Notes: generated from the sequence alone by a model not told the origin. A stretch of DNA of 64,000 nt from Ottelia alismoides (GCA_037367405.1 JAZKJV010010760.1:202001-266000), one strand, 5' to 3'. Positions 43,585 through 55,838 are shown, counted from the first letter of the stretch. Numbers and translations: made by a program.

Positions 43585-46252
43585 TGATGAATCCCGTATT
43601 CATCATGCTAAAAATCACTAATTAAACCCCTAGCTTAAAGAACACAATAAAAATAACCAATAATTGCTCATTATTATTTTATGTGTAATTAACCTGTAAT
43701 TATTGTATTTATTTAACTTGTAATTATTTTATGATTAAAAACCCATAAAATTAGGTAGATTAATTATTTATAATTTCCTAACTATTAAAAGAACTAAAAA
43801 AATACAAAAACAACTCAAAACCAAAAAACATGTATTTTTAGCCCCTTAAAAATAACCCCAAAAATACTTTTTGTACAAATGACCTTTTTTGGCTTTTTAT
43901 CCAACATGAAACTTGTAGATCTCATCGAGATCTACAACTGTCATGTTTTGACTTTTTTTTCTAATTTTGCCTCTACCTATTTCTTTTTGATTTTCCTTTC
44001 TTTTTCTATTTTCTGATTTTCTAATTGGGCCACATGGCGCCCTCTGGTCCGCGCATGTGGCCCGTCTCTTCTTCCACCACCCGACACCTCTCTAGTCCGC
44101 TGGATCTCCCCCATCTCCGCCGTTCAATCCCACTTCAGCCTCAATCGTCTGATCTCCCCCCAGACCTGATCCTCACCGTTCACTCCAGCTCTCCTTTAGA
44201 CCACCCGATCCTCCTCTTATCCAAGGACTGAGCACGCTCCATGTCGCTTCTTCTCCTTCCACCCTTGGATAGAGCCTCTCATACGTATCCATAACCTCAT
44301 CAACCGTTGGATCTGATCTGTTTGATCAGATCCCCATTATCCATTCAAGCCGTCCCCTAGGCCATGTGATCCAACGACCACTACGTCGTCTCCTACCTGG
44401 CGTAACGTCCTCCACCTCGTGCCCCCTTCTCCCTCTTCCAATATTGGCCAATGCCTTTGGCCCACTCTCCCTCTCATAACGCCACCAACGTGATGCCCCC
44501 AGATCCGCCATCTTCACGTAACCTACAACCTCCCTACTCCATTACTACCCCGCCTTCACTCCTCATTCAAACACCCCCCACCACATAACCGTCAACGACA
44601 CCCTCCTATAAAAGCCGCTCCGCCGCCACCGATGTCGGTCATCCACCACTCTACGAGGCTCCGCCCTAGCCTCCTCTGCCCTCTGGTGACAGCGGAGGGC
44701 GGTCTTATCAAGGCAAAAATGGTCGCACGCCCCAGGTGAGATCCATGGTCACCTGACCATGCTGTGGGCGCCAGCACGCACCGTCGAGCATCGAGGTTGG
44801 GCCGACCTCGCTGTGTGACGACTGGGGCTTTGTCTGAAGCCCAACCCATGCCATTTCCTTAGCCGAATTCCCCTCTCTGATGAGGTTTTCTTCCCCTTAT
44901 TTATCCTTTATTTCTCATAATTTTCCCAACGCACCCATTTGCTTTCACCTCCATCTGATCATCCTATCAACTTCGCCAAACCATCTTCACCTTCGCCGAC
45001 CCCCTCACACCCATCCTTCCCTTCTCCATAGCCCATACCACTCCGACCCCCTTATTCTCAAACTCGCCGAAGAAGAAGACCCTGGCCTCCGCCTCCTTCA
45101 CCCGAATAGGCCACCATTCATTCAGGCATAAGCATAAAAAGCTTGCTTCGGCTATACTAACTTTGCAGGACCTTGATTGGTCGTAGTGTGCACCGAAGCT
45201 ACTTCAAGCAATTTTCTCTGGTGAGACTTCATCGGCCTCACGTCTAATCTTCCCTGAAGCCTTACTGAACCACCAACCTCTTCGCCAGGACATCAGCCTT
45301 CTTCTCAGACCTACAGGTGAGCGTCTGGAGCACGGAGGAGCTCCTAGGAAGCCGCCGGATCCCTGCCTCCTCCGGTGGCTCGCGGTGGATGAAGACGATA
45401 CAGGTGCCGTCCGATCATCTGGATCAGACGGACTAGATGATGACACGTGCATGCCCGAACCTCATGATGAACTAGCTGGCTCAGATCCACTGAGCCTCAC
45501 ACCAAGCCGCGGATGCCTACCACATGGACCCGAAGCTGCGACTTCCCTTGAGCCTGGGCCCCTCACGTGTATCGCACATGGGGCCTGGGTAAATTGTGAT
45601 AAAGACCCTAAACTTCATGGAAATTGCATTTTGGTCCCCATGCACGTGGGGTGCGCACTTGGGCATTTTACCGGGAGGTCCTTGGTACTTAAGAAAATTG
45701 TAGATATGGCTCCGTGCATAGTGGAAAAATTGCAAAAGGGCCCAGGCGGTTTTTGCAAATTGCAAATTGGTCCCTCCAGGATCCTATTTGCAATTATTTA
45801 TCCTTTTATTTCTTGCATTTTATTTACATTTATGCCCCTAAACTCTGATTTCGTACCTTAATCTGTTGCTCAATTTAAGTGATCTTTTTAGGCATATTTG
45901 CAATTAACTATTTGCATGCTTATTCCCTGCATTCATCTTTGCATTATTTTCATGCATCACTTTAAAACTGCATCGAAAAAAATCAATTAAAAATACATGC
46001 ATCATTCTACTTACTTTTTTGCGTGCATTTGCATAAAGACCTTAGAATTGAAAAAATTATTCACACATGCCCTTAATTGACCAAAATTCGATAAATAGGT
46101 AGAGTAGCTCATGTCCCTGTGTTTGACCTTGGTAGACTTGCCAAGTATAAATTTTCCACAACATTCAAAGATTGTGGTTTTTGCTGATCAAAATTCGTCT
46201 CCTATACTACTACAATTTACGACTATTAAAGAGGCAAATTTCGAGTTCATCA
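43585..46252 (+). repeat. 3' LTR of LARD2
   Basis: It has an intact start TGATGAATCCCGTATTCATC, CATGAAACTTGTAGATCTC near 43908, TATAAAA at 44607-44613, donor-like CAGGTGAG at 44733-44740, U5 GTTTGACC near 46118 and end TTCATCA. It is missing about 210 bp relative to the 5' LTR near 45838. The 158-aa frame at 45385-45861 lies in the LTR and is not supported as a gene. Confidence 0.9.
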
Positions 46253-46257
46253 TAGGG

Positions 46258-47090
46258 CTAAAAGTATTATAGACAAACCACAAGGCCATAGGCTGGAGAT
46301 TATCAGATCTCTAAATGATTAATCCTGCTCTATGTTCACACCATATATACCTTGAGGAGAATGCACAACCCTCTCGTGAATTCCAACGTAAGCTGAATCC
46401 AAATTTATGAGAAGTGGTGAAGACTGAGATAGAAAAATGGCGTGGAACAGAATTCATTTATTCCATCTCGGACTCCAAGTGGGTGGCACCTTTACACATA
46501 GTCCAAAAAAATTTAGGACTTTAGATCATCACCAATGAGGAGGGAGAGGAGATCATGAAAAAAATACCACATCATTGCACGTCTTTGTGGATTACAAATG
46601 CTTGAATAAAGTGACAAAGAAATACCACTTCCCACTACCATTTATTGATCAGATATTGGAGAGACTGGCTGGGAGGGAATACTTCTGCTTTCTGGATGGG
46701 TACTCAAGCTCCAATCAAGTAGCCATCACTCCCGAGGACCTAGAAAAGATAGAATTTACTTGTACTTTCGGTACTTACGCATTTAGGTGCATGACTTTCA
46801 GGTTTTACAATGCCCCGAGCACATTTCGATGATGCATGATTGCCGTATTTGTCGAAATGGTTGGGTATTTCCTGGAAGTCTTTCCAATATTTGATCAATA
46901 TATGGTAGTGGGAAGTGGTATTTCTTTGTCACTTTATTCAAGCATCTGTAATCCACAGAGACGTGCAATGATGTGGTACTTTTTTCATGATCAGATATTA
47001 GAGAAAAGAATGTGGTGGATGACTATCTATCATCGATCAAGCAAAATAAAATTCCTTAATCAGAGATGATCCAATAATCCTTTCCCAGAC
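46258..47090 (+). pseudogene. Gypsy reverse transcriptase and RNase H remnant (element E)
   Basis: This is the polymerase of element E, resuming after LARD2. Segments across frames are KAIGWRLSDL, CSHHIYLEENAQPSREFQRK, EFIYSISDSKWVAPLHIV, NEEGEEIMKKI, VFVDYKCLNKVTKKYHFPLP, IDQILERLAGREYFCFLDGY, ITPEDLEKIEFTCTFGTYAF and MIAVFVEMVGYFLEVF. The next expected Y/F-M-D-D catalytic pair is absent; sequence jumps to unrelated residues and, by about 46980, to the end of RNase H (NVVDDYLSSIKQNKIP). So most of RNase H and the RT active site are deleted. Multiple stops are present. Confidence 0.88.
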
Positions 47091-47447
47091 GAGTCAATTT
47101 GTGTTATTTACTCTCTCACATGGTATGCCGATGTGGTCAACTAGCTTGTCTCCAAGAAAGTTCCTTAGGGTTGGCCTAAGAACATAAATGACCAGCTAAA
47201 ATTAGATCCATATACTACCTTTTTTCTCGAAGGATCGGATTGTATTTCGAGGATATGTATTCCTTAGGAGGAATACCAAAGTTTCCTCACTCCGTGCCAT
47301 AATTTGGAGGCAAGAGGACACCTCTCTGGGAGAGGATCACATAGAGGATATTAAGATTGTATTAGCCGATCTTCTTTAAGGATGCTTACAATTTTGTCAG
47401 GCCAAGCAGTTTGCTAGAGAACAGGGGGGACCATTGGTCCCAAAGAT
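47091..47447 (+). pseudogene. Gypsy integrase N-terminal part (element E)
   Basis: DESICVIYSLTWYADVVN-stop-LVSKKVP, TTFFLEGSDCISRICIP and EEYQSFLTPCHNLEARG match the RH-IN linker and zinc-binding region before gypsy integrase. Frames change several times. The hAT MITE follows at 47456. Confidence 0.75.
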
Positions 47448-47455
47448 ACCATACC

Positions 47456-47932
47456 CAAGGTTACAAAAATCGGTAGTCGGTACTCGGTCGGCGGGGTCAC
47501 TGACTAAGGATTAATCGACAATCGGGCGACTAATCGGATTCAGTCGGTCATTAGTCGGTTTTGAATTTTTTTAATTTTTTTATATATATAAATTACTTTT
47601 TATATGTATATTCTTATATATTTGCAATAGATATCATTTCTATACTTATATTTTTATATATTTGCATAGACTTGTACATTTTCTATACTATCATAATGAA
47701 ACAACATAAGTAATTGACTTTAAATACAACATTAAGCATATTGGAATAAGTTTGATTTTAAAAAAAAGCAAAAAAAAAATGAAAAAAAATAAAAAAACCT
47801 CTATGTAAAAGTCATCCGAGTAGTCGGCTCGATTAGTCGGGTTGACCGACTAATGGCCGACTAGGCCTAATCAAGTCGCCCCCCCTAGTCAGACCGATTA
47901 GTCGGCCTAGTCGGCCGACTTTTACAACAGTG
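47456..47932. mobile_element. hAT-type MITE, 477 bp
   Basis: A non-coding element with imperfect terminal inverted repeats: left CAAGGTTACAAAAATCGG, right (complement) CACTGTTGTAAAAGTCGG. It is flanked by the perfect 8-bp target duplication ACCATACC (47448-47455 and 47933-47940). An 8-bp TSD and CA-G-GTT ends point to the hAT superfamily. Subterminal zones are packed with (A/T)GTCGG(C/T) and CCGACTA copies in both orientations around an AT-rich centre. No transposase is encoded. Confidence 0.92.
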
Positions 47933-47940
47933 ACCATACC

Positions 47941-48785
47941 GGTGCAACCAATGATCATTTGTGATGTATTAGACGCATGGGGCATTAACTTTATGGGCCC
48001 ATTCCCTAACAATCATGGATTTGAATATATTCTTCTCGTGGTTGACTATTTGTCTTGGTAGGTGGAGGCCATTCCTACTCGAGCTGTAGACAGAAAGACC
48101 ACATGCAGATTTTTGAGAGATCATATTTTTTCGAGGTTCGAGATCCCCAAAGTACTAATAACCGATGGAGGTAGCCACTTTATCAACTGGGAGGTGAAGA
48201 AGTTGATTAAGGACTACGACAGTGAACACCGTATTGCTAGTCTTTACCATCCACAATCTAATGGCACGTCTGAGGTGTCAAATAGGGAGGTCAAATGAAT
48301 TTTGCAGAATCTAGTCCGCCCTGACATGAAGAACTGATCCCAACTCCTGGATCAAGTTTTATGGGATAATAGGACATCTTATAAGACCACATTGGGTACC
48401 TGTCTATTTAGAATGGTATTTGGAAAACCATGTCGTTTGCCCGCAGAATTAGTTCACAAATTAGAATGGGCAATCCGGAAGATCAACTTGAATTGTCTCC
48501 AAGGGAAGAGGAGCAGAAATTTGGATCTAAACGAGCTTATCAAAATCAAACCATGCATACGAAAACAACACCATCTACAAGGATAGAGTGAATAAATGGT
48601 ATGACAAACACATCAGAACCAAGAACTTTACCCTCGTATATAAAGTGTGGTTGTTTAATGCAAAGTTGAAGATTTTTCAAGGGAAGTTAAAGTTAAAATG
48701 GACGGGACCATTCATTGTTAGGGAAATACACAATAATGGCAGTGTTGAAATGTCTGAATCATTAGTACACACACTTCCCTAGTCA
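47941..48785 (+). pseudogene. Gypsy integrase core and C-terminus (element E)
   Basis: The integrase resumes after the MITE. DAWGINFMGPFPNNHG is the first catalytic Asp region, spread over frames. VEAIPTRAVDRKTTCRFL, ITDGGSHFINWEVKKLI (second Asp), IASLYHPQSNGTSEVSNREVK (Glu) and then CLFRMVFGKPCRLPAELVHK, WAIRKINLN, WYDKHIRTKNF and LKLKWTGPFIVREI follow. The last is the C-terminal domain of Athila/Tat-type integrase. Stops and a shift near 48298-48392 and 48586 break it. The catalytic residues themselves are visible. Confidence 0.9.
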
Positions 48786-49003
48786 ATGGATAACTACTAA
48801 AGCACTTCATTGAATCAAATGAGCAGTTGGTCCAAATCGAGCAGATCTCATTCACACGGAGCACGGATTTAGATGAAAGACTTTTTCGACCTATGTAAAG
48901 CCTTGACACAAGTAACCATTCTCTTATGTGTAGCTAGAAGATTCAACCAATCACGTATATATCCATCTCATCTCCATTCGGTCCCCCACCTGTGATTACT
49001 CTA

Positions 49004-49250
49004 CTATACTTAGGCAAACCTGAGCCTAAGTATAGAGGGGGCTGATGCCATTCTGTATACCTCACTTCTATTCCTTTTTCTCACCCTCGACCTCCTCATT
49101 TCTTACACTTCTTCTATGCTTAGGCCCTTAAAAGCCTAAGTATAGGGGGGTGAGTCGACTTCCTATTCTTGTCACTCAACTATGATTAGTACGAGCTACG
49201 TCTTCATTCCACCTTGCTCCATGGAGACATAGAACATGCTAAGTATAAGG
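49004..49250 (+). repeat. Hairpin/PPT-like array of element E
   Basis: Stem-loops are at 49005-49034 (TATACTTAGGC / GCCTAAGTATA, perfect 11 bp, 8-nt loop) and 49115-49144 (TATGCTTAGGC / GCCTAAGTATA). They are followed by GAGGGGG and GGGGGG. A third AAGTATAAGGG lies near 49240 without a partner. They lie about 220 bp beyond integrase. Confidence 0.88.
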
Positions 49251-50923
49251 GTGTGTATGTATATGCTATATAATTTATTCATAGCTTGTACTTTAACTGT
49301 TTCAAACCAAAGAGTTGGGTATGGATAAGTTTTGTGTATAATATGTATACTATACATTTTTTGTATATATAATACATATTTTTGTAAAATTCTGGTAAAA
49401 TTAGGGGGTATAACAAAATTTTTGAAAAAATTAATTAAAAACTTTTCTAAGTGTCAATTTTGACTACAAAATTTAAAAATGTCTAGCTACTTTTCAGTGA
49501 GGGAACTACGGTCTCCCTTAGTAGATTGGGTGGTTAAAGGACAATGCATAAGGCACCATCCTGAAGTAACATGGGTATCCATTCTATGGTCCATACTTAC
49601 ACACATACCAACTAAAAGTACATGCAACTAGTCATATGAGTTCAGGCCAGTCATTATTTCACTCTCTAAAAAACTAACTTACGATTTTATCCTTGACAAC
49701 TTCACTCCACAAAAGACTTGTGTATTCCAGACTACTTAGTTTAGAGTGAGACTATGAGTACAAGTTGCATCACTCTTGTCCATTAGGGTCCAAAGACTTA
49801 ATTACTCAAAATCCTTAGTTAGAACATAAATGGTTTATATTGCATATAGGATCTCAAAAGCTTAAAGGAATATAAACATCACATCACTTGTACGGTGACA
49901 TGATCTTTGTGTTGAGTCAATATTTTTCCCAAGGAACAAGGATACGAGGTTTGAGTTTGGATCTGATTCTTAAGGATGGGACTTGATTGAGGGTCACTTC
50001 ACGAATCCTGAGTGTCAACCCATTGGCCAGTATGAGGACAAGGTCTCTATACTAATCTTGGCTTAATCTAGGTGTTCGTTTGTGTAAAAACCTTATAAAT
50101 ATGGATCATCATGCATAAACTTGGTAAAAGCAGTGGGGTTAGTCACAATTAAAAAGAAAATAAAGTGAAAAGAAAATCTCTCACACTATAAGTTACATTC
50201 AAAAGATCTTCCACCAAATGCAAGCGCTCCCAAGCTTTTCAAAGTGTCCACTTGGACCAAAGCTATTAGGCCACATGAGTTTGTTGGGCACCAAAAAACG
50301 GCTCTATGTCGTATAGTGATACAAGTCTGGGGGTCGAAGGTATATTAGATACTCAAAAGAGACATACCCCAGTGCATTCCTAGGAAAATAAGTGCCAACG
50401 ACTCCAAAATCTCTTGATGGACATGATAATTCACAATCATATATATATATATATATGATAAGGTGCTCGGGAGATCCTTGTTCCAATGAGAGGAGAAAGA
50501 AATGACACAATCCCACTTCCTCCATACCTAGCATGTTCACCATCACACTTTCAAGTCTGACAACTAAAGAGATAGTGAATTAATGTGAATTTCGGTCATT
50601 GGACCAGAGTCAAGGCTTGGGTCTTAAAGAGAGCCTCTTAGACTAAGGCTTCAAGTGAATAAAAGACTCTATGTAGGAGAATGAAATCAACACCTTTAAA
50701 TTCATACATGCTATACATATATGTATTCATGGAGAGTCTGATAATTAGAAATGTTGAGTTACTTTTGGATGATATTTGGTTTGACTTAGACTTAAGAAGT
50801 CACCTGAAACTCATGGACTGGTCTCCAAGTCTTGTATATGAACATGCACAGTCCGGGATTCAACCTTCAAACTCATTCAAACTGCTTGGAGACGAGCAAA
50901 GATATAAGAATGGGGAGGGGGGT
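49251..50923 (+). other. 3' non-coding module and PPT of element E
   Basis: Same block order as the LARD interiors: CAGTGAGGGAACTACGGTCT (about 49495), CCTGAGTGTCAACCC (about 50008), GGTAAAAGCAGTGGGGTTAG (about 50132), CAAAGTGTCCACTTGGACC (about 50240), ATACAAGTCTGGGGGTCGAA (about 50319), GACATACCCCAGTGCATTCC (about 50361), CCTTGTTCCAATGAGAGG (about 50477), TTTCAAGTCTGACAACTAAA (about 50549). The PPT at 50911-50922 is TGGGGAGGGGGG, unlike the AAGTATAGGGG of the LARDs. It could be the relic of an env-like region seen in some Athila elements, but no ORF supports that. Confidence 0.8.
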
Positions 50924-51501
50924 TGATGAATCCATAATTCATCTACTTTATATAAATATCTTAGAAAAATATCCTAAATAAATCATCAAATAAACTCCCT
51001 AAATCGACTTAATTAACATTTATTATTTGTGCAAGAATCGTGACTAAAATCTATAAATGAATAACCCTATTTGTGCCTAATTTGTGATTATCATTTTATG
51101 TGTAAAATATCACCTTTCTATCTTAATTATTCTTCTATTACTTTCTTTGAGATGTTAACTAACATGACACTAAGAAACAAAATGCATAAAAATCTTAAAA
51201 TCAAAAGAAAATGAAAAGATTTGAACATGCATATATTGTATATATATTAACTTAAGTGTCCTTATCTTACTATTTTCTAACTTATAAAAATCCATAAAAA
51301 TTTAGATTAGTATTGTAAATGTGGTATATATATTAATATATAATTAAAACCTAATTAAATACAATAAATAAAAATATAGGGATTAATTAGTAATTTTATA
51401 CCTTTATAAAAATGGTATTTTGTACAAAGGACTTCTTTTGCTTTTTGGTCCATCATGAATGCTATAGATAAAATTGAGAGGAGCAACTTTCATGTTGACC
51501 A
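50924..51501 (+). repeat. 3' LTR of element E, interrupted
   Basis: It begins TGATGAATCCATAATTCATC after the PPT and matches 36181-36785. It stops at CATGTTGACCA where copia G begins. The rest of this LTR is not seen in the window. Confidence 0.88.
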
Positions 51502-54057
51502 TGAAGGTTATGTGAAAAAACCTTAAGCATATCATGGAAGCGTGAAGATCACATCATATGCGATCGGGAGCGACTAGTCACACTAATAGCTTGGAGCAGC
51601 GGAATTTAACAATTTTTAAACAGGATGAAATCACATGATCAAATAACACTTCTCAGATCGTTTCATCTAAACCACAAAGTAGATATCAGAATACCTCTTG
51701 AAGCATTATCGCAAACAAAGTATCTAAACGAAGAGACCGCCTGTCTCAGGTCTGACCCGACAGAGGAGACTCTTACGAGCGTGCTGATGAAATGCGTCCT
51801 TCTCGCAATATATGATGTTGATATAAGCGATAAACCTCATTATTTCGTCATACAAAATTCGAGGTCTTCTTCGCATACTAGAAGCACCGAGGAAGACGAA
51901 GATCCACGAGCAGTTGAAGCGACATCACGACGACGTAGCAATGACATCGATCCTCTCTAGGTCATAAAGTGGACGACCACTTTAGAGAGAGAGGGGCGTG
52001 TGTGACGATGAGAGCGAGAGAGCTTGTAAACTCCATGTTGTAAAAGAAGATCTAGGATTGCCTCTTCTTTTATAATATTTTTTGAATCCATGGATCTCAA
52101 TCCATGGACAACAAAAAATCAATGGTTGAGATTGATTTGTTTTCCTTTCAAGGGCCATGATTTTGTTGTAAAATACAAAAAATAATATAATTTAATTAAA
52201 TATATTGAATAAATCATTAATATAAATTAATTCAATCAAATCAATAAACCATGAAGGATTAGGAAGGACGCTATCCTCCTTCCAATTAAGGGGGGGGGGA
52301 CGAACATCTCGACTCCGAAATAAAGAGTGGTCGTCCACCCTCCTTACATGGAAGGAAGGCTCCTCATTCCAATTATATGAGATCTAATATCTCATATAAC
52401 CCTCCATTAGTTACAATGGCTTTTATTGTAAATTATTTCAGAAAAAATAATTCCAAATTATTTTGTGAAATATCAATGATGCCATAACAAATTTGTGAAT
52501 CACATTCTCAACCCAAAATGTAAATTACATTTTCAATTAATTGGCCAATGTGAATCCAATTCACATCAAAATTTAAATTGTAAATACTATTTACAAATAG
52601 CTCTCTCTTATATATTATAAATCATATTTATAATATATATGATTAATATGGATAGTGCTATCCACATTATTCATATCCATGATAATTAAATCACATTTAA
52701 TTATCTTGGACCATCATTCTCATGCATCTAAATAATATGAATCAAATTCATATTATTCATGATAATTAAATTTCATTTAATTATCCATTTCTCAATTCTT
52801 GGATACACATTCATCAATAGAATTATTCTTGAACTCTTTCAAGAATAATGCACTTATACACAGATACTTGGAGATAATAACAGAGCGATTGTATGTTCCA
52901 CGTATAGTGACTTGAATATTGAGGTCATATCTCAAATCTAGATCTCGGGGACCTCTCAGAGATGCTTGATTAAATCAAGTTGTAGATCTAATCTTCTCAT
53001 TGCATCTGAATCGCATTCAGATCAATATCCAACATTTGTACTATAATTAGATCACTTCTCTAATGAGAGGAGTCACTAAAATCTAGACCTGTTTCATCAC
53101 TCCCTTGGAACGGAAGTGTCATAATTATACAATCGTTTATGATCAATCACATAACCCTCGGGTATTCCTAATACCTGTACATCCTGCATACTAGAAGACC
53201 TAGAATAAACCCGAAGATTTAGATAATTTTACACTGTCTTCTTCATGGTTTTATCATTAGGTTTCTTATTTGATCATTGGGAGTTGGTATCGATCATATA
53301 ATTTCCAAAAGCATATATCATACCTAGGTATTGATCATATACATTGCAAAAGTATATATCAAACCTACAAATTCAGTCAAGCTTCCAAGGTGAGACGACC
53401 GTACACATAATTTGATCCCAATATCTCATGAGTGAGCTCATGTCTTCCGGTTAAGTAATGAACCTGTATGGTCCCTTTGAGAGATCGTATTACTCATATG
53501 CTCTTGTATGCACACCAACTCAACGGTTTATTGACCTTGATTAGATCATCAACCTATTAGTCTGCCAAATGTACATACTTAAACATATAATATTACATAT
53601 GTCTTCGGTTAGAGGATGCGTGCCTATATCATGATAGTATTCAACATAGGACTTGGTTATCTTGATCTCATTAAGTCAACTCTTTGACCTAACTTATCTA
53701 ACACATATGAATCTCTATTCCTATGCACAAGACCTGCATCAAGAGGTCGATCAGATATCAACCAAAAGAGAAAGGATTGTAGTCTCCTATTTATTTTGGA
53801 GATCATCTCTTAATAATCATTTGATGGAGCTTGATGAGTCCTCAATCTAACTCTTTAAATATTCATCCAAGCACTAGCCTCTATGATTCAACAACTGAAT
53901 CAACATCTATATTATCATCAAGATGGCCATGATACATAACCCTAATTGTACTAAGGGACCTATTATGTAAATTAATTATTCTTCATTCCAGATCTGGGAA
54001 TGATATTTGCAATAACTTTTATTGCACAATGACTCACCGTAGAATCGCATGTCCAAC
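51502..54057 (-). repeat. 3' LTR of copia G
   Basis: In minus orientation it starts TGTTGGACATGCGATTC (54057 leftward) and ends ATAACCTTCA at 51502, giving TG...CA ends over 2,556 bp, long for copia. A related fragment lies at 36786-37061. It includes a 10-G run at about 52291-52300 and AT-rich direct repeats (AATTAAAT..CATTTAATTA) near 52680-52790. The 111-aa plus-strand frame at 51625-51960 has no recognisable domain. Confidence 0.7.
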
Positions 54058-54099
54058 AATGTCCAACTATCCCAAAGAGCCATTTATGGACTAATCTTT

Positions 54100-55480
54100 A
54101 AATCCACACTCATGTGCTAATCATAAGCTATTTAGAAAAAAAATAGCTTGGTAAGCTGACTAGTTACTCTGTTCCCGAGAGACAATGCCAAGTCCTTTTA
54201 CGGTACTTGCATATCTCCTAGTAACAGTGCTCACATCCAATGTGAATGTTTCATCTTATGCAACCAATACTCAATCTTGTTAAAGCTGTTAGAGTGTTTT
54301 TGACACTACAACTCAATAATCGTTATAACCAATATGTAATTTCTATTATCCTTAATAGAATGACCTTATTCCTGGAGATATTTATCTCCTAAGACTAAGA
54401 CCTAGTCTTACGTCTTATAAGGCATCTGCTGTTAAGACATTTTAGATCACTATCTCTAAAGTCTTAAGTTCTTGAAGATAAGACTTTGAGATCACTATGT
54501 TAAAAGTCTTGTCGTCTTTGAAGATATTGTTATTACTATAATCAAGTGTTTTATCTCCATGGTAGGATTAGTAATAATTTACTACTCGCATTGCATGGCA
54601 GACATCTGAATTTTGTTTACATCTAGCATACACCAGGCTTTTCATAACTGATGCACAAGGGTAAGCAGTTTTAACATTCACCTTCTAAACTCTTTGAGGT
54701 GCTATCCCTTCAGATATGTCAGTATCATATCTTAAGGGAAGGAAGCCTTCCTTGGGGTTTTCCCAAAAATGGAATATATCTAAGGTGTACCACTAATGTG
54801 ACGATTCCAATATCCTCTTCTCTTTGTTTCTGAACAACTTCAAAACATAGATCTAAGAGATATCCTTGATATCATATCTCAAGGTATGGAACAACCATAT
54901 TATAAAACACTTATTCTCATCCTTATATCATTCCAAATGATTAGGTCCTTATCTATATTTTAGCACAATGAACACAATGTCACTCCCACTAAGCTTTACA
55001 TGGTTCAGCAAGATTCTAATTGAAATCATAACATTTATAACTTCATCAAATCTAGTGTTCCAACTACAAGAAGCTTATTTGAGTCCATAGATGGAGTTCC
55101 TTTAGCTTTCACATCTTTCCTTCCTCAACTATGAAGCCATGGGGATACTTCATATGAATGTCCTCGGTGAGCTATTCATTGAGGAATGCAATCTTAACTT
55201 CCATTACTTAGATGTCATAGTCAAATTGTGTAGCTATAGTTAGCAATATTCTGATGGGTTTAAGCGTGGTCACTGAAGAACAAGTCTTATCACAAGCGAT
55301 GTCTTCTCTTCGTTCGTATCATGTGGATATGAGCCATGCTCTGAAAGTCTCTACCTTCTCATCAGCTTCCCTCTTTATCTTGAAGATCCATTCCATTTAC
55401 ACCTAATAAGTTTTACCCTTATAGGTGGATCCTCGAGGGTCCATATACAACATTTATGAAGTCAACTTTAGATTTTACTG
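54100..55480 (-). pseudogene. Copia G RNase H/RT remnant
   Basis: Minus-strand translation gives, from right to left, ADEKVETFRAWLI, TLKPIRILLTIATQFDYDI, VMEVKIAFLNE (first catalytic region of RVT_2), DIHMKYPHGFIVEEGK and LKELHLWTQISF. After a decayed middle, KEGFLPLRYDTDISEGIAPQ and PCASVMKSLVYAR mark the RT-RNase H join typical of Angela/Tork-like copia. The region 54590-54100, where RNase H should be, is barely recognisable. Many stops are present. About 55480-55790 is probably the IN-RT linker. Confidence 0.78.
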
Positions 55481-55838
55481 CTAACATCCATATCTACATG
55501 TCATGATCTTTAGAAGATTCTTCATATGAAGTCAGATCATTGTCAGACTTAACTAACACACGGAATTCATACCCTTTAGGTGGTCTCACCATCGTCAAAC
55601 AAATTTGAAGAGGTATGGGTGTTTCATATTTAATTGTTCTTTTAGTTTCCGATTTCAAGAGCCTTATTATATTCTCAAGATTCTATGAGTTCTTTAAATT
55701 CATTTTCATTTTGATTCTCAAGAAAGTCATCATCTAAGAATCATATCCTCAGAAATGAAATCTTTTAAGAAACTCAAGGTCATAAAGTAGGTGTTGACAT
55801 GAAAAATTGGGGTTCTTTTTTTGATTATTTATTTTATA

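Larger units (their letters stand above)
38123..46252 (+). mobile_element. LARD2: gene-less gypsy-type LTR element
   Basis: This plus-strand element has LTRs at 38123-40980 (2,858 bp) and 43585-46252 (2,668 bp), a decayed PBS at 40983-41000 and a PPT just before 43585. Its 2.6 kb interior has no gag or pol similarity. It interrupts pol of element E between linker and RT, with an imperfect TSD. The interior keeps the hairpin array and the same ordered blocks as LARD1 and the 3' region of E. The 3' LTR lacks about 210 bp present at about 40391-40602. Confidence 0.92.
36181..51501 (+). mobile_element. E: Athila-like Ty3/gypsy element, heavily decayed
   Basis: This is the remains of one plus-strand coding element: truncated 5' LTR 36181-36785, PR 37065-37600, RT 46258-46900, RH tail and IN 46980-48785, 3' non-coding module, PPT 50911-50922 and 3' LTR 50924-51501. 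Gag, PBS and leader are missing. LARD2 (38123-46252) splits PR from RT, and a MITE (47456-47932) splits IN. Copia G interrupts the 3' LTR. The IN-after-RT order and motif set place it in Ty3/gypsy, most like Athila. Confidence 0.85.
51502..55790 (-). mobile_element. G: Ty1/copia element, truncated
   Basis: This minus-strand copia element has its 3' LTR (51502-54057) inserted in the LTR of element E. Internal sequence to the right carries RH/RT remnants, then stops near 55790 against gypsy fragment F. Its IN, PR, gag, PBS and 5' LTR are missing. GACCA (51497-51501) would be one TSD copy. Confidence 0.8.

Noticed and set aside
51625..51960. 111-residue plus-strand frame in copia G LTR
   Set aside because: Opposite strand, inside an LTR, no recognisable domain.
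54058..54590. Intact RNase H in copia G
   Set aside because: Position fits, but only the RT-RH join is readable; the rest is too decayed to claim.
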